Source of the DNA: Melanocharis versteri
Lineage: Eukaryota > Chordata > Aves > Passeriformes > Melanocharitidae
Assembly (NCBI GenBank): GCA_013397845.1
Contig: VZTG01009080.1
Span: forward strand, 62,001-126,000
DNA: 64,000 nucleotides
Direction: 5' to 3'
Positions within the stretch are counted from its first letter, which is position 1. The number at the start of each line of letters is the position of its first letter. The notes below the pieces were generated by a model. That model did not search any database. It saw only the letters and a program-made list of their open reading frames with translations, and was not told the origin of the DNA. Positions 10,628 through 24,033 of this stretch are shown here, piece after piece. The position numbers and the translations under genes were made by a program.

Positions 10628-11868
10628 ATCTCTGACGGTATGCAGGGCTAGTATCTTTTAACTCTTTTGAAGATCACCCCTGTCAGCAATATGTTGCATT
10701 GCTGTAGTTTCTGTTCAGCTTCTCAAAATAATCAGTAATACTGACATTCATGGGTTTCCTGTGTGCTTGTTCCTCTGTTGAAGATACCATGCTCAGACGA
10801 GACATCTCATTCATGCTTTTATAGCTTGTGAATCTTTCCCACACCAGCTGCTGTAGTGTGCATGCCCTTTGTGTCTGTAGTCTCACCACAGAGATCCACT
10901 GACTGGCACTTGAGTCGGGAATTGAGAGATTTTAACAGGTCCAAACCCATCAGGTTTATAGGACTCTGGAGTAGTTAAAATGTCTCCTAGGAAAAACATT
11001 AGCACTTCAGGGCTTCCAGTCCTGAGCATTACTAAGTGTCTGTTGTGCAATGCATGGGGCTTAGGGTGCTATTTACTGAATGTCTTCCTGGGTATTGAAT
11101 GCTTTGTCTTGGTGCTTGCTTGTTCTATAACTGTCTGATTCCTTCACATGTTCTAATTCAAATTTGAATTTGTTTACTAGACTGCTTTTGCAAACCTCTA
11201 ATCATTTTCAGTGTTACCTGTTAAAATTAGAGGACGATTATAGCTGGGGGGCAGGGGGGGGTGTGTAAAAAATAACATGCATTATTATGATGCCTATCTC
11301 CTGGTGTAGTCCTGCTAATATAATTAGTGATACTGAAGTAAATACTTTGGCTGTCAACTGCAGCTGATCATGGTTATAGGAGAGAGAACAAGCCTGCTGA
11401 GATGCAGCACTGGCCTTACTGGCTTTGCCTTGGCTTTATGACGAAATGTTATCCTTGGAAGCATAATTCTTATTTCTCTTCTTTCATCAAGCAGAAAATA
11501 TTTAGTCAAATTTTCTTTTATGCCTTGACAAGTGTTTTACTCACATTTCTGTGCTTGGAGTAAAATAGCTGTTTGTACCCAAAGCCTAGCTTCTGGGAAA
11601 GACCTGCTGAAGGGGCAAAAATCTTCCTCATGTAAATATCATAAGTACTTTAATACATAACTGCACTGGCTTGTAGGGGTAGGGGTCTTTGGTAGAAGCA
11701 AAACAGGAGCCATAGTAAATCAGTGAATTGCACTAATAAGAAGTTAATGACATTAGTTTCTTCCAGTTTCGGAAGACTGCAAATGTTGCATCTTTGACAT
11801 ACTGAAATGCAATGCCCGTGTGTTGACAGGAAACGTCAGCATTCTGATTTTGGGAAGAAACTACATTG

Positions 11869-11884
11869 TTTATTTATTTATTTA
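11869..11884. repeat. (TTTA)4 microsatellite
   Basis: Four successive TTTA units, too short to be highly mutable. Confidence 0.7.
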
Positions 11885-14800
11885 ATAGTATCTGCATGAT
11901 TTGTAGGCAGTTGTTTTCATGGTGCATTAAGCTGCTGAGTAGACTTTTGGCAATTTAAAGATTGCAGCATTCTTGAAGATATTTAAGAAACACTTTGCTT
12001 AGCCCAAGTTAGTTTGATCTTCTGACGGATGTTTGTGGTTGTTAGGTCTGCAAAGCAATTTAAATAGGTAGCTCTCCTCCTAAAAATTTTAAGACCTCTG
12101 AGGCTCTTCTGGCATTTGTATAGGTCTTCTCAAAGGGAAAAATACAAGTTTAATGTTTTTTTCAGTTTCTGGCAAATTATCCGCATAGATGGTTATCGAA
12201 AGAGGTGCTGCCAATAGCCTAATGAAATACTGGGAAACATTTACTCTCATTCACAAGGAGAATCAGAGTGTCTATCAAAACGAATTTTATCTCAGGCTAT
12301 AATGACAACTTAGACAATTTCATTTAATGGAACAAGATATGTGTTCATTACACTGCCTGCATGTGAATATGTGGGGTTTTTTTTCTAAAGTAACAGCAAT
12401 TGGGAAAAAAAATGGTGTGTCTGTTTTTAAATATGACAGTTAAATATAAAATTGTCTGTAGAATCTGTTGACGTTTCCTCTGTTGGCCTCCGTAACTCTC
12501 TCCTGGCGGAGTTTTAAGAGGATGAAAAAATTACTTCAGGGACTTAAAGTTCATATTCTGTCTTCTGAGAACAGTTAATGTCTGGAGAATGAGAAAGGAA
12601 GCACATGGCCTTTAATTTTGATAAAAACTAGTCCTTGTTTTAAGTAATTCTATTAGTGGAATTTTAGACACCTGATGTAACTTGAGATAGAGATAGGCAT
12701 AAAACCTCTTCCTTCCTACCATCAGTTGTCTTTACAAAATAAAATCCTGTAGAGATACTAAAATAATAAAAAATGGAGATAAATATTTTTCTTATATTTC
12801 CAAAAAAGCTAGAGATTCAAGTGATAAATGTCTTTGAGCACTTTTTCTCTTCACTTTGAAAGTATTTTAGGTTGTAAGACAAGGTCTAGTCTATGCCCGG
12901 TCATGGCAATTGCATTTGTGTGGCATTATGGGAAAAGGTATTGCCTTCCCAGAATCTTAAAATTAAGTATAACAGATAAGAGGCTCTGAGGACAGTCCAT
13001 TGTGAAGCTTTTGTTTTTCAGTCCCAGTTTTGTTCCTCTTTTTGCTATGTTGCTGTGGGGAGTATGAACTATTAATTTGTTGTCTCTTGTTGCCTTCAGT
13101 AGTGATAGCTGCGTTTTCCTAGGAGTACCTGTGTGGCCCATGAATGTATTTAGACTCAAACATCTGGAAATCCCTGAAGGCTAAGAGTGGGATTCTTGAG
13201 CTAGTCTGGGAGAAAATGGAGTATTATGCTGCACCTACTGACATGCTCTTTATGGGGCTTCCTGCTCAGTCAGTGTTCACACGTACGCTGGAGCTTCTGC
13301 TGCACTCACTCTGTCCCACACAATAGCAATCCCAGTGGCACCTCATTTCCTGGAGAGCTGGAGACAGGAGAGACTTATAATTGTTGCCAGGACATCGTTA
13401 GCGTTGCCAGGAACTGTAATCAAAAAAGGTTCAAGGTTTCATACTGATATGATGGATGCAGTACATGTGGCTTAGATTGAGGGGGAAGGTTGATATTTGG
13501 GCTTGGTTTTCCAAATGTTTCCTCTGTTCTTATCAGTGTGGCTTCTCTTGTGCCAGTTCCTTTCCACGTGGACACAGATCTCTTGCTGTTCTGTTGACAT
13601 TTTCGTGATGGTTTGGGTGTGCTCGCTAACAAAGAGAGATAAAGCTGGGTGGTGTGTGTCAGTATATTGCTACCAGATGTGACATCCAGCAGCTGCACAA
13701 TAGCATCCAGAAATCCGAGGGTGGAGTAGAGTATCAAAGGCTCCTCCTTCCCTCCGCCCTTCCTCTGCAAAGCAGCAGCTGGTGGTGTTTGGTGGGTTGT
13801 GTGTGGATGTGTTTTTCCTTTGTTTTGATTTTTTTAATTGGTTATTTGATTTTTTTTTTTTGTTTGTTTTTATTTTGTTTGTGCTAGGTTTTTTTACGTT
13901 GCTTCCCCATGTCCTCCACCCTCCCATACATTAGTTTTGGGATACAAGATGGTTGACAGCTCTTCTCTGATTTTATTCTTTCTCCAAATATCTTGTTAGA
14001 TGCTGTGGTGTGTAGATTAGGGTTTTTGGGTTTTTTTTCCCTGCATTTGAGGTAACTAAGGTGTTGGGGTGGGAATAGGCGAGTGCTCAGGGTCACAGGA
14101 GTGAAAAATTATTGGAACAAAAAGGAAAAGGCATGCAAAGGTTGATGTACCTGCAGCTCCAAGCTGTCGTGTAAGTTAGAGCACCAGAGGCCCTTACCTC
14201 TAACTGAACAAGTTTTGGAAGTGTCACCCACAGAGATCTGGGCAAATGGCACTATCTCAGGAACTTTCTCTTAAAACTTAATAAAAGCTTTGTTATCCGT
14301 ATAGTAGCAGAGATCCTGAATTTCTTTCCTTGGGCTAGAAGAGCATGAATATGACCTTGCTGGTCAAATTTAATCACAGTCCTGGAATCAGCTTATGTGT
14401 GTTTATGTTGTTTATGGTGTAAATACAGAGCAGATAAGTTAGACTGAGGGTTTTTTTGTTTGAGGCTTTTGGCTTGCAGAAATTAGAAGTCAGTCCATTT
14501 CCTTCAATAACAAATCAATTTTCTGTTGAAGATCTTGGTTTAGATAAAAATATTGCAGCATTAGCAAAGGAATAGCCAAGCTTTTAATATAAAACTATGC
14601 AATTGGGTAAAGAAAAAATTTACTTTTCTGTTACAGCTGATTTGAATATTGTTGAATAGTTATTGTGATTTGTAGAGGGACACACTAAACCTTCTACAAT
14701 AAGAAAAAATAATGCAAAGTTGGAATGTCCTTATTTCACAACTTGTGCAATGTGCAGTGTGGTATCAAAGCAAGAATCCTAGCTGTAAGAGTTCATTCCA

Positions 14801-15024
14801 TTTCAATGACAAAAGAAGTGATAGTCACAGTTCTTCAATTAGCTGTAGGGGTGTCAGCCTGTGTTCAGTGATATGTATTCACAACTGGTTCGTCCACTTG
14901 GGTTTCTGTGTATTAACTCAGATATAGTGTTTTGTTTTGGAATTTATACCTAGGATTGTTTTAAGGTAAATGCTAATAATAACCATACAACTATTGCCTC
15001 TTCACTTTATAATTTTCCCCACAG

Positions 15025-15072
15025 TAAGTAGTACCAATTCAGAAAAATGGGTAGCAAGTTTGTTCTTCCAAG
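15025..15072 (+). other. Weak candidate exon
   Basis: Acceptor AATTTTCCCCACAG and donor GTAATG bracket 48 bases, a multiple of three. Only the frame that skips two bases is open and reads SSTNSEKWVASLFFQ. Its incoming phase does not match the outgoing phase of the candidate at 9622, so the two cannot be directly joined. No protein is recognised. Chance is quite possible. Confidence 0.18.
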
Positions 15073-16529
15073 GTAATGTAGAGGAGTTTGGGTTTAAAAA
15101 ACCCTCACAACACCCCAGAAATTAGAAGTGTCTGAACAAGAACTTAACTCTAGTCAGCAGTGACATCAGTGGCCAGTATGTGACGAGTGCATTTAAGTAT
15201 TTGTGCTATTCAGCTAAGCATTTTTTCCTAACAAGTAACTACATGTGTTTAGTTGTTGTAGCAGAGTGAATGTTGGTTTGGTGCATTCCTGTGCTAAATT
15301 AAAATAGTAACAGGTGATTTTTTTTTGTGTACTCTAGACTTTCGTAGCCAGTGAAAGAACATTTTTTAGATGTGCTTAACAAGATAGCAATGTCAACACG
15401 CACTCCAAAAGTGGAAAATGCATTGCAGTGTGGGTTTTTTTTAATGTACTAGTGGAAGTGACTTCCTAAATGGTTGTTGACTGTATACAGTAAGAGCTGT
15501 GAAGAGAATTAACAGTTAAGTGTAATATTTTCATGCTTTTATCTTCAGTGAAGTTGTCATCCTGCCCCAAGGTGACACAGTGGCTTGAGCAATGGTATCA
15601 TGCCTGGAAATGCCAACCAACTAATGTTGATTTAGAAGCTGCTAGGTGCTGCTGGTTGTTATACCCCTCTCCCAGGGTCACTGCAGGGAGACCAGGGCTT
15701 GGGAATGCATCTGAGCTGCTTCAGTGTCCAGTGTCTTCAGCTTGAAGTGCAGCTGGTGTTGATGGACACACGCAGCTGCTTCCAGGGCTTGGCTTGCTGG
15801 TCTGGCAAGCGGTAACAGGCAAGAAAGGAGGGGGAGGGTGGGAGAGATGTTAAAGCCTAACCCACTGCAGCTGTTTACGTGAGAGCATGTCACAAGCTCT
15901 TAAAGTTAAAAACGCAGGCCACTGCAGTGGGTGGTGTGCCCATGGTTTTCCCACACCTCTAGCCCTACAGCGATCAGGAGGAATGTCCTCTGTATGGAGT
16001 GCTTCCTGGGAGCAAAGCTGAGGCCTGAAGTGTGTGATGTGCCCTGTAGCTGTTCTGTCACTTCTTTGTCACCAAAGACCACAGTCAGACATGGGCTGAG
16101 TATTAAATGGGTGACCAGAGGGAGCTAAAGCAGATAGAGCAAAGCTGATTTAGAGAGTGGGATTATAAATGCTCCTCAGCCTGCTCCTAGATACCTTGTG
16201 CAGTCACAAATTGCTAGACAGTTATGCCAGAGGCAAAAGGAACAGTTTTGTGGTTAAGGCACACTGCTATAAACTTGTTGTTTGTCTTGATCTCCTGTTC
16301 TTCTGTGTCCCCTTACAGAGCAGAGGTGATCATGCCTTTCCCCTTTGCAGCCTGTTTTGCCAGCTCTCTGGGGCAGGGAGTGTTGTGTGGCCTGTTTGTA
16401 GCAGAACAGGGCTCTTGTGATCACTCGCTGTTGTATTCCCACCTGACACCATGGAGCAAAAGCGTAGCGTCCAGCCAGATGGTGGACCTGGTAAGGAGAG
16501 CGTTCGTGTGAGAAAGGGAAGTGTCACCC

Positions 16530-17892
16530 GCAGAAACACACAAGGCCTGGGAAGCAAGCACTGCCTGTGTGGTGACAGCTGTGACACTGCCAGTTACAGC
16601 AACAGGATGGGACAGCATGCAGGACTGTGGTGCTGTGGAGAGCAGATGCAGGTTCTGGAGGACAGGGAGAGAAGGGAGGATTGAGGGAGTTTCACTACTG
16701 CGAGTGAAGGAGCAGTTTGAATATATGGAGTTCTTCTATGGAACAGATGACAGGCAGGTAGGGAGCTTGTGGGTCATGATCTGGGATAGGTGAGTAAAAG
16801 GGGTATCGTGCTGGGAGTTTCTTATAGATCACCTGATGGTGAGAAGGAAACAGAACCAAGTCTTCAGAAAATTTGAGGAAGTCTCTGTGCCACAACCTGT
16901 GGTTCCTTTGAGTGACTTGAAGGTCTTTGACATCTGCTGGAAGAGTGATACGGTTGGATACAAATTAGCCAGGGCTTTTTTGAGGATATCAGGTTTAACT
17001 TCTTGATACAGGCCTTGGAGGGGTCAAACAGATGTGACATCTGATTGCATCTGCTATTCACAAAGTAGGCAGATGTGATTGAGGGAGTGATAATGCAGCC
17101 TTGGCTGTAGCCACCATGAAATAGAGGAGTTCAAGGTCATTAGGGGCGTGAGAAACACAAGCAGCAGAGTGACAGACTCTGGGCTTCAGGGAGGCAGGAT
17201 TCAGCTTATTCAGGCAACTGGTACCAGGAAACACTGAAGCTTTAAAATACATAAGAGTTCATGAAAGCTAGACAGGTCTTGAAGGACAATCCCTTCGAAG
17301 TGCAGGAGCAGTATTTACTTAGAAAACAAAAGGATGTATTGGAAAACCAGACTGGCTGGGCAGGAAGCACACGATAGAACTCCAATGCAAAAAGGAGGAG
17401 GAAGCAGTAAAAGAGGAACTTAGAAACATTGTCCAGGGGCTGGGGTTACAAAAGCTCAGCTGGCGTTGATAGGTACAAGTGGTAAAAAGGGCTGCAGAAG
17501 AGTTTCTACCACTTACACTCATAGGAAGAGATTGAATGAGGAAAGTGTGGATCTGCTGCTGAGTGGGACAGGTAGCAGTGGGCACTGGTAAGGCTGAGGT
17601 ACTTGCGCCTTGTGCACTTCAGTTTTCACCAATGACATCTCACAAGCCTCTGTACTTAGTGAGGGAGTTCAGGGAGTGCAAGAAGTCTCTCTTGGGCCAA
17701 GGAGTGTCATGGATTACTGGAGAGCTCAGCAAGCCCAGGGAGACTGTGCCATCTCCACCCCTTGAGGTTTTCAAGATCTAACTGGATGAAGACCTGAGCA
17801 AATTGATCCAACGGATGACTCTGTTTTCAGCAGAAGGCTGAACCTGACCTCTGAAGGTTCCTTCTAGCCTGAACAGGTCTGTGGTCCTATAT
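16530..17892 (+). mobile_element. Older CR1 LINE keeping endonuclease region, internal deletion of RT
   Basis: Seen: frame fragments match CR1 ORF2 in order. The endonuclease region shows a piece reading ...WDSMQD..., then VGSLWVMIW, then a decayed equivalent of the CR1 'GDFNHPDICW' motif that keeps only FDICW near 16930. CR1 linker DNA follows: CTTGATACAGGCCTTGGAGG, GCAGCCTTGGCTGTAGCCAC and ACATTGTCCAGGGGCTGG. Then comes GGATCTGCTGCTGAGTGGG and the start of the segment before the reverse transcriptase (AAGGCTGAGGTACT, TTCAGTTTTCACC). About 60-100 bases later the sequence is already the CR1 3' end (GGTTTTCAAGATCTAACTGG, TTCCTTCTAGCCTGAAC), so roughly the whole RT domain is missing. Many stops and a poorly kept tail indicate age. 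The 5' limit is uncertain. Confidence 0.85.
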
Positions 17893-20800
17893 AATGTGCG
17901 TTGGGAGGGTTGTCCTCAACCATTTAGCTCACTGTTTGAATTTTGACGTGTGTGTTATAACTCCGTACGTAGGAGATAAATTGCTTTAGCTCTTTGTGTA
18001 GGAGGAAGCTTATTTCCTAGCATGTCAGGTTGTCTGTCCTTCCCTTGCAGAAGCTGTGCCATAGTGTGTGAAGTTAAGCGTAGTTGTAGTAATCTGTCCT
18101 TTAGAGGAGTGTGTACCCTGGTTTCTTGAGAGGTATGGTCAGTTCAGTGGGAGACTGTTCTACGTAGTCACCTCAGACTCCAAAAGAGAGTAGGGTGCTG
18201 AGGATGGCTCCATGTGCAGCCTCTCCACTTGTGCTTGTGGCCGCTTGTCGATAAAAGATTGCTTGAAGCTGCCAGCAGCCATTATCCTGCTCAAATCTCA
18301 TCCAATGGGGCCTGTCCCAGCGTGAGGAGGGGAATGCTGCTCCCCTGATCTCTCCTTTGAGATCCACCTCTGTGGTGCTGTAGTCATCTTCCTTCTTCTG
18401 CTGAACTTCTGTTCCCCTGTATTGCTGAGAAGCTTCTGACATGATGCAAAGGACCACGTTTCAATGATGAATGGGGTTGGTACTGATAGTTTGCTTGTAA
18501 AATGCTTTGGGAATCTTCCCAGGGAGAGGCTCTGTATCGGGAAGTGAGAAGCTGAAGTGTGAATCACTGTTATGCCTTCTCTTGCCAAGCTTCCCAGGCT
18601 GAGGCCGTGGGGCTTAAATTCCAAGTTGTTCCGGTTTTTCTCAATGGGCTTGTGAAGAACTTTTCTCTTATCGTTTTTTTTGGTGTAAGTAACTATGAAG
18701 AACTTACGCATGTCAGGCTAGTTAATGAACTGTCCTGATTTCAAGATCGTTTCTAGAAGCTACTTTTAAATTGCAGGACCTTTAAGGACCTTTCGTATAA
18801 TTGTGTATTAATGAGGAACTCTCCCACCCACCAAGGGAAGGATGGAGGAGGGAGAATGGGGTCAGGTCTCCTTTGGGACTACAGCATTCTTGCTTTCATG
18901 CAGTCTGCAATGAAAAACTTAATTTTGAGTGTATTTTCCTTGTGACAGCTCTTTCTTCACATTCTGAATTGTTGACTTTTTTTTCGAATGTTAGTCAGCT
19001 GGCTGTGGTGTTAATTCTGTCATTGTTTCCTGATAAATTTGAAAGCATTGTATTGCTTAACATATTTTTAAATGTTTCTTTCCTCATGTGTGTAATTGTA
19101 GTCTAGGGAATTTTCTTCCAGTGTTCTGCTAATGTCTTTAATATTTGTTTTATTCTTAAAAGATTCATAGCGGATGTATTTCCTGGTTTTAAAGTCTGTA
19201 ATAGGAAGAAAGGAATCACAGTTTTCCCATCTCAGCAATAGCCTGAAGCAGGATGTGTGGCATTCAACAGACTTTCACCAGGAGGAGGAAATAAACTGGC
19301 TACAAATCAGGGAAAGTTCACGAGAAATCATTACTCTTCATTTATTTCTAAGTGAAGCTTTGAATCTCTAGGCAAAAGACCAAATTATATAGTAAATGGA
19401 GTCCCCCTGCATATGAATGTGCAGTTCTTAATTATCTGTGTTGACTGTGACCATGGTAAGATTATGCAGCTTCATGTATTAACTGTGTTATCATTGAGCA
19501 CTGTCTCTTCTCCTTCCCTTTTTTTAAAGGAATGTGTTTTAATGCTATTAAATGAAGTACTGATGAATGTTTCCATGGCCAGATTCTGCTTGTTTCCAAG
19601 TGGCGTGTGGTGGGAGTGTACATAATTTACCCAGATATGTCCTGTCAGCTTTTTTGTCCTTATTCTTTTCAGTGCCTGGAAAAGTGAGATAAAGCAGCTT
19701 ATCTTCTTTGAGACCTGTGCTGCATTTAAAGCGGCTTCAGAAAAGAAAACGAACCTTCAACAATTTTTCTAAAGTTAATATAGACTAATAACAAAAAAAC
19801 ATGGGCGGAAGAGTTACTTTTAATAATACTTGAAATCTGCATTAGTCTGAAGAATCTGCAGGCCTGTGGAGGGAGGGAAAGGTGAAACCCCTAGAATGAC
19901 CTAGTACCTTGGAAAAAAAAAGGTTTCTTTTTTAGTAAACTTTGGTTGCAACATTTCTTTTCCATAGTTTACTAATTCTGTGATGCAGAGTGCCTGTAGG
20001 CAATGCATTGAAATCTGCATGATTAAAAAAGTCTACTTCAGCTGTTATTTTTCCTCACTGGGGACACCTTCCCTCCCCCTTGAACGACTTTGGAGTTTAG
20101 TATAGCATTGAATTCAGTGTAGTGTTTCAGTGTAGTAATGCTTACCATAACTGTGCTTTTCTTTTTAAATTTATGCTATTTTATAGTCAGTAACACAGAA
20201 TTCATCCATGGGATGCTACAGGTAGAGATAATTAGCTTAGCTGGAAGGCATTATTCTCTGTTGCACTACATTTGTTTTGACAGGCAACATATGCAAAAGA
20301 GCTCTTCAAATGTAGGAGATTCATATTTTAAAAATCGCTTTTGTCCACTTCCTGGCTGCATGTTTTTTCCCTACTTATTCAAATTCTATTTAGGGTATGT
20401 TTTATGACACCTTCATCCTTTCTTGCAACTTTTTGGGTAAAATTCCTCACTTGTAAAAAGGTACTAATATTTCTTCCTCCTTCCTTTGTATATTTCCTCC
20501 TTTTTTCTGTGCTACCTATTTTTGTATTGACAGTCCGAAGTTGCTCCCTAGGTTAGAATTTGTGTTGCTTATTACCTGGGAACAAAATGGGTGCTGTTCT
20601 GATGGGTTCTACTTAAATGATGGTTGAATATTAATTCCAGTATTTTTTCTTAAAGCAGCAGGATTCCATCAGAGATCCATGAAGGAGGGGCTTGCAGTGA
20701 GAATGGTTTCCTGAACCATTCTATTTTAATAATAGTAAAGGGATGGTATACAAATCTTAATATGTATATGGTTTACTAAATTTTTGTGCTGTCCTGTTAG

Positions 20801-21304
20801 TAGTATTAGGAAAAAGGCCATATTACTGGTGACATATGACCCGTAGATATGTCTATATGCAGAGTAAGAGATTCCATGGAGATCTTACTCAAGGTGAGTG
20901 AAAGTATTGTGTTCCTTCTCTGCTGTGTATCACTGGGCACAAACTCCTGACATCTCCATGGGAAATCCTGGAGAGCAGTTGGGAATGCCCAGAGGAAGCC
21001 AGCTGATGTTCCTATCAATTGGCTTCAGAATACCTGGCTCCTTGAAAAGTGAAGTATGTCCAATAAACGTGAGAAAGAATTCATTCCTGTAGCCACGTTG
21101 TCAGCTAGAAGGAACATTAGAAGAGAAAAATTTCAACAAATCTCTTGCTTGCAGAACTTGGCCTGTCAAAGCTTATAAATGAAATGCACTGGGAAAGCTG
21201 TTGCCAAATTCACATCGAATGCTTTTGGTCTGAGGGATTGTAATGTATACAATCATCTCAACTGAAGTTATAGGCAGTTTTGGACTTGATTTTGTGATTT
21301 TTAC

Positions 21305-21319
21305 TTTTTTTTTTTTTTT
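21305..21319. repeat. T homopolymer (15)
   Basis: An uninterrupted run of 15 T bases followed by GGGCGGTGGTGGTG. Confidence 0.9.
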
Positions 21320-22129
21320 GGGCGGTGGTGGTGTAAATTATTATGGTAACATTATGCAATCAAAATGATTGTACTCTTACTGCTTGATGAAACAAGACTT
21401 GTTAATGAAGAACCTGAACCATTAAAAGGTTTTTATACATACACCCACATTAAAAGAGTTTATATATGGGTTTTTTTTTAAATTGAGAACAGGATGCTTG
21501 TGTTCATTGATTTCCAGCCTTTGCTGTCTAACAGGCTACTGGTGGAACAAGTGACACACTGAGCAACAGCACACCAATGCATGCATGCCTTAATTTTTAA
21601 CTCTTCACATCTTGTGGCCCAACACAATGTGAGGATCTCATATGAGGTTTGTTTCCTACCACTGGTGGGTTGGTCATCACGGTGGTTGCTTGTGAAGTGG
21701 ATGTAAAGCTGCCAGGGTGCCAGTTTTACATTTAGCCCAGACATGCAGTGAGGTACCTGTCCCAAGGGCTTTGTTCCTTCCCTCATATTAGTTTTATTAG
21801 TTTATATATTTTGGCTTTTAACTATCACAGGATTTAAAAGCCATAATCAGTTTGATGGTGGAAACCATGTTGTAGTCTTCCTAGGGAGTGTCCTAACCTG
21901 ATAAACCATAGTGTTTTTCCCTGGCTGAGTTAATCCTGGGTGCTATTCCGTAAAGTGGCACAATACAAAAACGTGCTGTTCTGATGTATTTTTGCGGGTC
22001 TGATGTCCCTCAGAGAGGGGAGGACTGTGGGCTTGAGAAGCTGATGTGGCATCTGTGAGCCACAAGTGGTGCATGGAGCACACTTAGCATTTCTCCCTGT
22101 CAGTGGGACTTTCTGTGATGGCTTTTTCT

Positions 22130-22215
22130 TTTGGGTGGGTTTTTTCGGTTGTTTTGGTTGTTTTTGTGGTTTTTCTGTCTATTTTTTTTAATAGTTATTT
22201 ATTTGTTTTTGTTTT
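22130..22215. repeat. T/G-rich low-complexity stretch
   Basis: Runs of T are broken by G in GTTTT-like units, with a short TTATTTATTTG portion. It is of simple-repeat character and has no coding value. Confidence 0.6.
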
Positions 22216-23049
22216 GTGATTGTTTTATGTGAAAATCATTCAAGTTGCTGCCATATTTTTCCTGGAGCTCCAGGTATGGCCTGCCAGCATGTGTGTTGAA
22301 CAGTTTGATGTCTTGCTACTGGTGAGATTCCATTTTATCCCTTCCTGCTCCTGGCCACAGGCTCCCACAGCTTCCCTTTGTCTGGGGCTCCTCATGCTCT
22401 CTCCTAGCCACCCTGTGGTGTGAAATGTGTGGAAAAGCAAGAAGAGAGGTCTTCTTGGTGTGTGGAAGTTAATGGTGAAAGTACACATGTCCATGGGCTT
22501 CCAGGCACCGTCGGTGGCAGGCACGTGGGACACACCAGGCCTTTTAATTCTGCTGAGCTTCATTTGAGGTGCACAAGCCCATCCTTTGGGGATTTCCAAA
22601 GTGTTTTTCCAGTGCCTTGGCTGAATAAACTTGTGCAAAGCATTCAAGCAATGCTGTGAGTCAGACAGAGGATTTGACCATAGCCTTTCCTGGGATCTGG
22701 AGGTGAATAATCAACAGCTAAACCCTCTTGAAATGTTTTTCTTTGATAAGAGCATGAGCTCAGCTTGGCAGAGATGTTGAACAGACACAGAGGGCATTTC
22801 TAGTGGGATGGCTGTGAAATGAGGAAGGTTGACTGGAAAGGATGCAAATACACAAGTGACAGGGGTCAAAACCTGACACATACTGCACTCTATTTGTTTT
22901 GTATTCGTAGCATGTAGCACTGACTGGCTGTTTCAGGCTGTGTTCATTTTTTCTTTCCTTCCTCTGAGGTGGCTCACAACTTCTGGTATTACTGTACAGT
23001 GCAACCATTTGCCAGTAATTTTTGCAGAGGGATGTCGTCAGTGCCTGTG

Positions 23050-24033
23050 TTCGTGCCATTGTGCTGTTCCCCAGGGCTCAGCACTGGGGCCAGTCTTGTT
23101 TCATATCTTTGTTGATGATCTTGACGAGGGGACTGAGGGCACCCATAGCCACTTCGCAGATGGCGACAAGCTGGACAGGAATGTTGATCTTGGCGAATAG
23201 GAAAGCTCTTCTGAGGAATCTGGAGAGGCTGGATTCATGGCTCAAGGCCAGTTGTATGAGGCTCAATAAGGTGAAGTGCTGAGTCCTGCACTTGGTTCAG
23301 AAGTCCTTGCAGTGCTAAAGACTGAGGGAATGTGGCTGGAGAGGTGCCCAGCAGAAAAGGCCCTGGGGATGCTGGTCGACAGCGGCTGAACACGAGCCAG
23401 TGTGTGTCCAGGTGGGCAAGCAGGCCAGCGCCATCCTGGCCTGTATCAGCAATAGTGTGGCCAGCAGAAGTACTCCCTGCTACATCCCCCTGTGCTTGAC
23501 ACTGGTGAGGCCACACCTCGAATCCTGTGTTTAATTTTGGGCTGCTCACTTCAAGAAAGACATTGAGATGCTGGAGCGGGTCAGAGAAGGGCAACAGAGC
23601 TGGTGAAGGGCCTGAATCACAAATTATATGGTGAACAGCTGAGGGAGCTGAGTTTGTTTAACTTGGAGAAAAGGCGGCTCAGGTGGAACCTCATCACTCT
23701 CTACAACTACCTGAAAAAAGGTTGTAGGGAGGTGGGGATTGGTCTCTTCTCCCAAAGGACAAGTGACAGGACAAGAGGAAACAGCCTTAAATTGTGCCAG
23801 GGGAGGCTTAGATTGGATATTTGGAAAAATTTCTTCATAGAAAGGGTAGTCACATTTGGACCAGTCTGCCCAGGGTAGTGTTTGAGTCCTCACCCCTGGA
23901 GGTATTTAAAATATGTATAGAGGTGGCATTTGAGGATATGGTTTAATGGGGAACTGGGCAGTGTTAGGTTAACATTTGTATTTGATGATCTTAAATGTCC
24001 TTTCCAACCTAAAGGATTGTATGATTCTATAAA
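23050..24033 (+). mobile_element. CR1 LINE, longest 3' copy with reverse-transcriptase motif
   Basis: Seen: one frame starts QGSALGPVLFHIFVDDLDEG, the conserved CR1/non-LTR reverse-transcriptase segment, soon followed by FADGDKL where functional elements have FADDTKL. The second catalytic aspartate of that motif is therefore replaced. Stops and frameshifts follow, so it is a dead copy. Downstream come the CR1 C-terminal blocks (GGTGAGGCCACACCTCGAAT, TTGGAGAAAAGGCGGCTCAG, AGATTGGATATTTGGAAAAA) and the 3' end TTTCCAACCTAAAGGATTGT with tail ATGATTCTATAAA. About 980 bases remain, truncated within the RT palm. Confidence 0.93.

Larger units (their letters stand above)
10628..16529. other. No certain gene; unique sequence with simple repeats
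   Basis: About 5.9 kb. It holds a G-rich tract near 11247-11261, a (TTTA)4 stretch at 11869-11884, a T/G-rich stretch at 13805-13890 with a 12-base T run, the candidate exon at 15025-15072, and a perfect 12-bp palindrome CCACTGCAGTGG at 15919-15930. None of the other open frames resembles a known protein. Confidence 0.5.
17893..23049. other. No gene recognised; unique sequence
   Basis: About 5.2 kb. It contains the longest open frame of the window (137 codons, minus strand, 18298-18711), which has no recognised domain, and a 15-base T tract at 21305-21319. A T/G-rich low-complexity stretch lies at about 22130-22215. No repeat family or good splice pair was recognised. Confidence 0.5.

Noticed and set aside
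12170..12240. Acceptor-like TTTTTTTCAG followed by a short frame
   Set aside because: Frames end after 16-18 codons and no donor or poly(A) signal fits.
14192..14240. Minus-strand donor GAG|GTAAGG with a 40-base segment
   Set aside because: The acceptor is weak, two frames are open and the peptide is not recognised.
18298..18711. Longest open frame of the window (137 codons, minus strand)
   Set aside because: No recognised domain, basic and serine-rich composition, overlapping open frame in another register, and no promoter or splice support. One frame of this length is expected by chance in 64 kb.
19432..19455. Possible short exon ending CATG|GTAAGA
   Set aside because: The acceptor has almost no pyrimidine tract and the segment is only about 30 bases.
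20863..20893. Segment ending in CAAG|GTGAGT
   Set aside because: A good donor but no proper acceptor upstream, and two frames are open.
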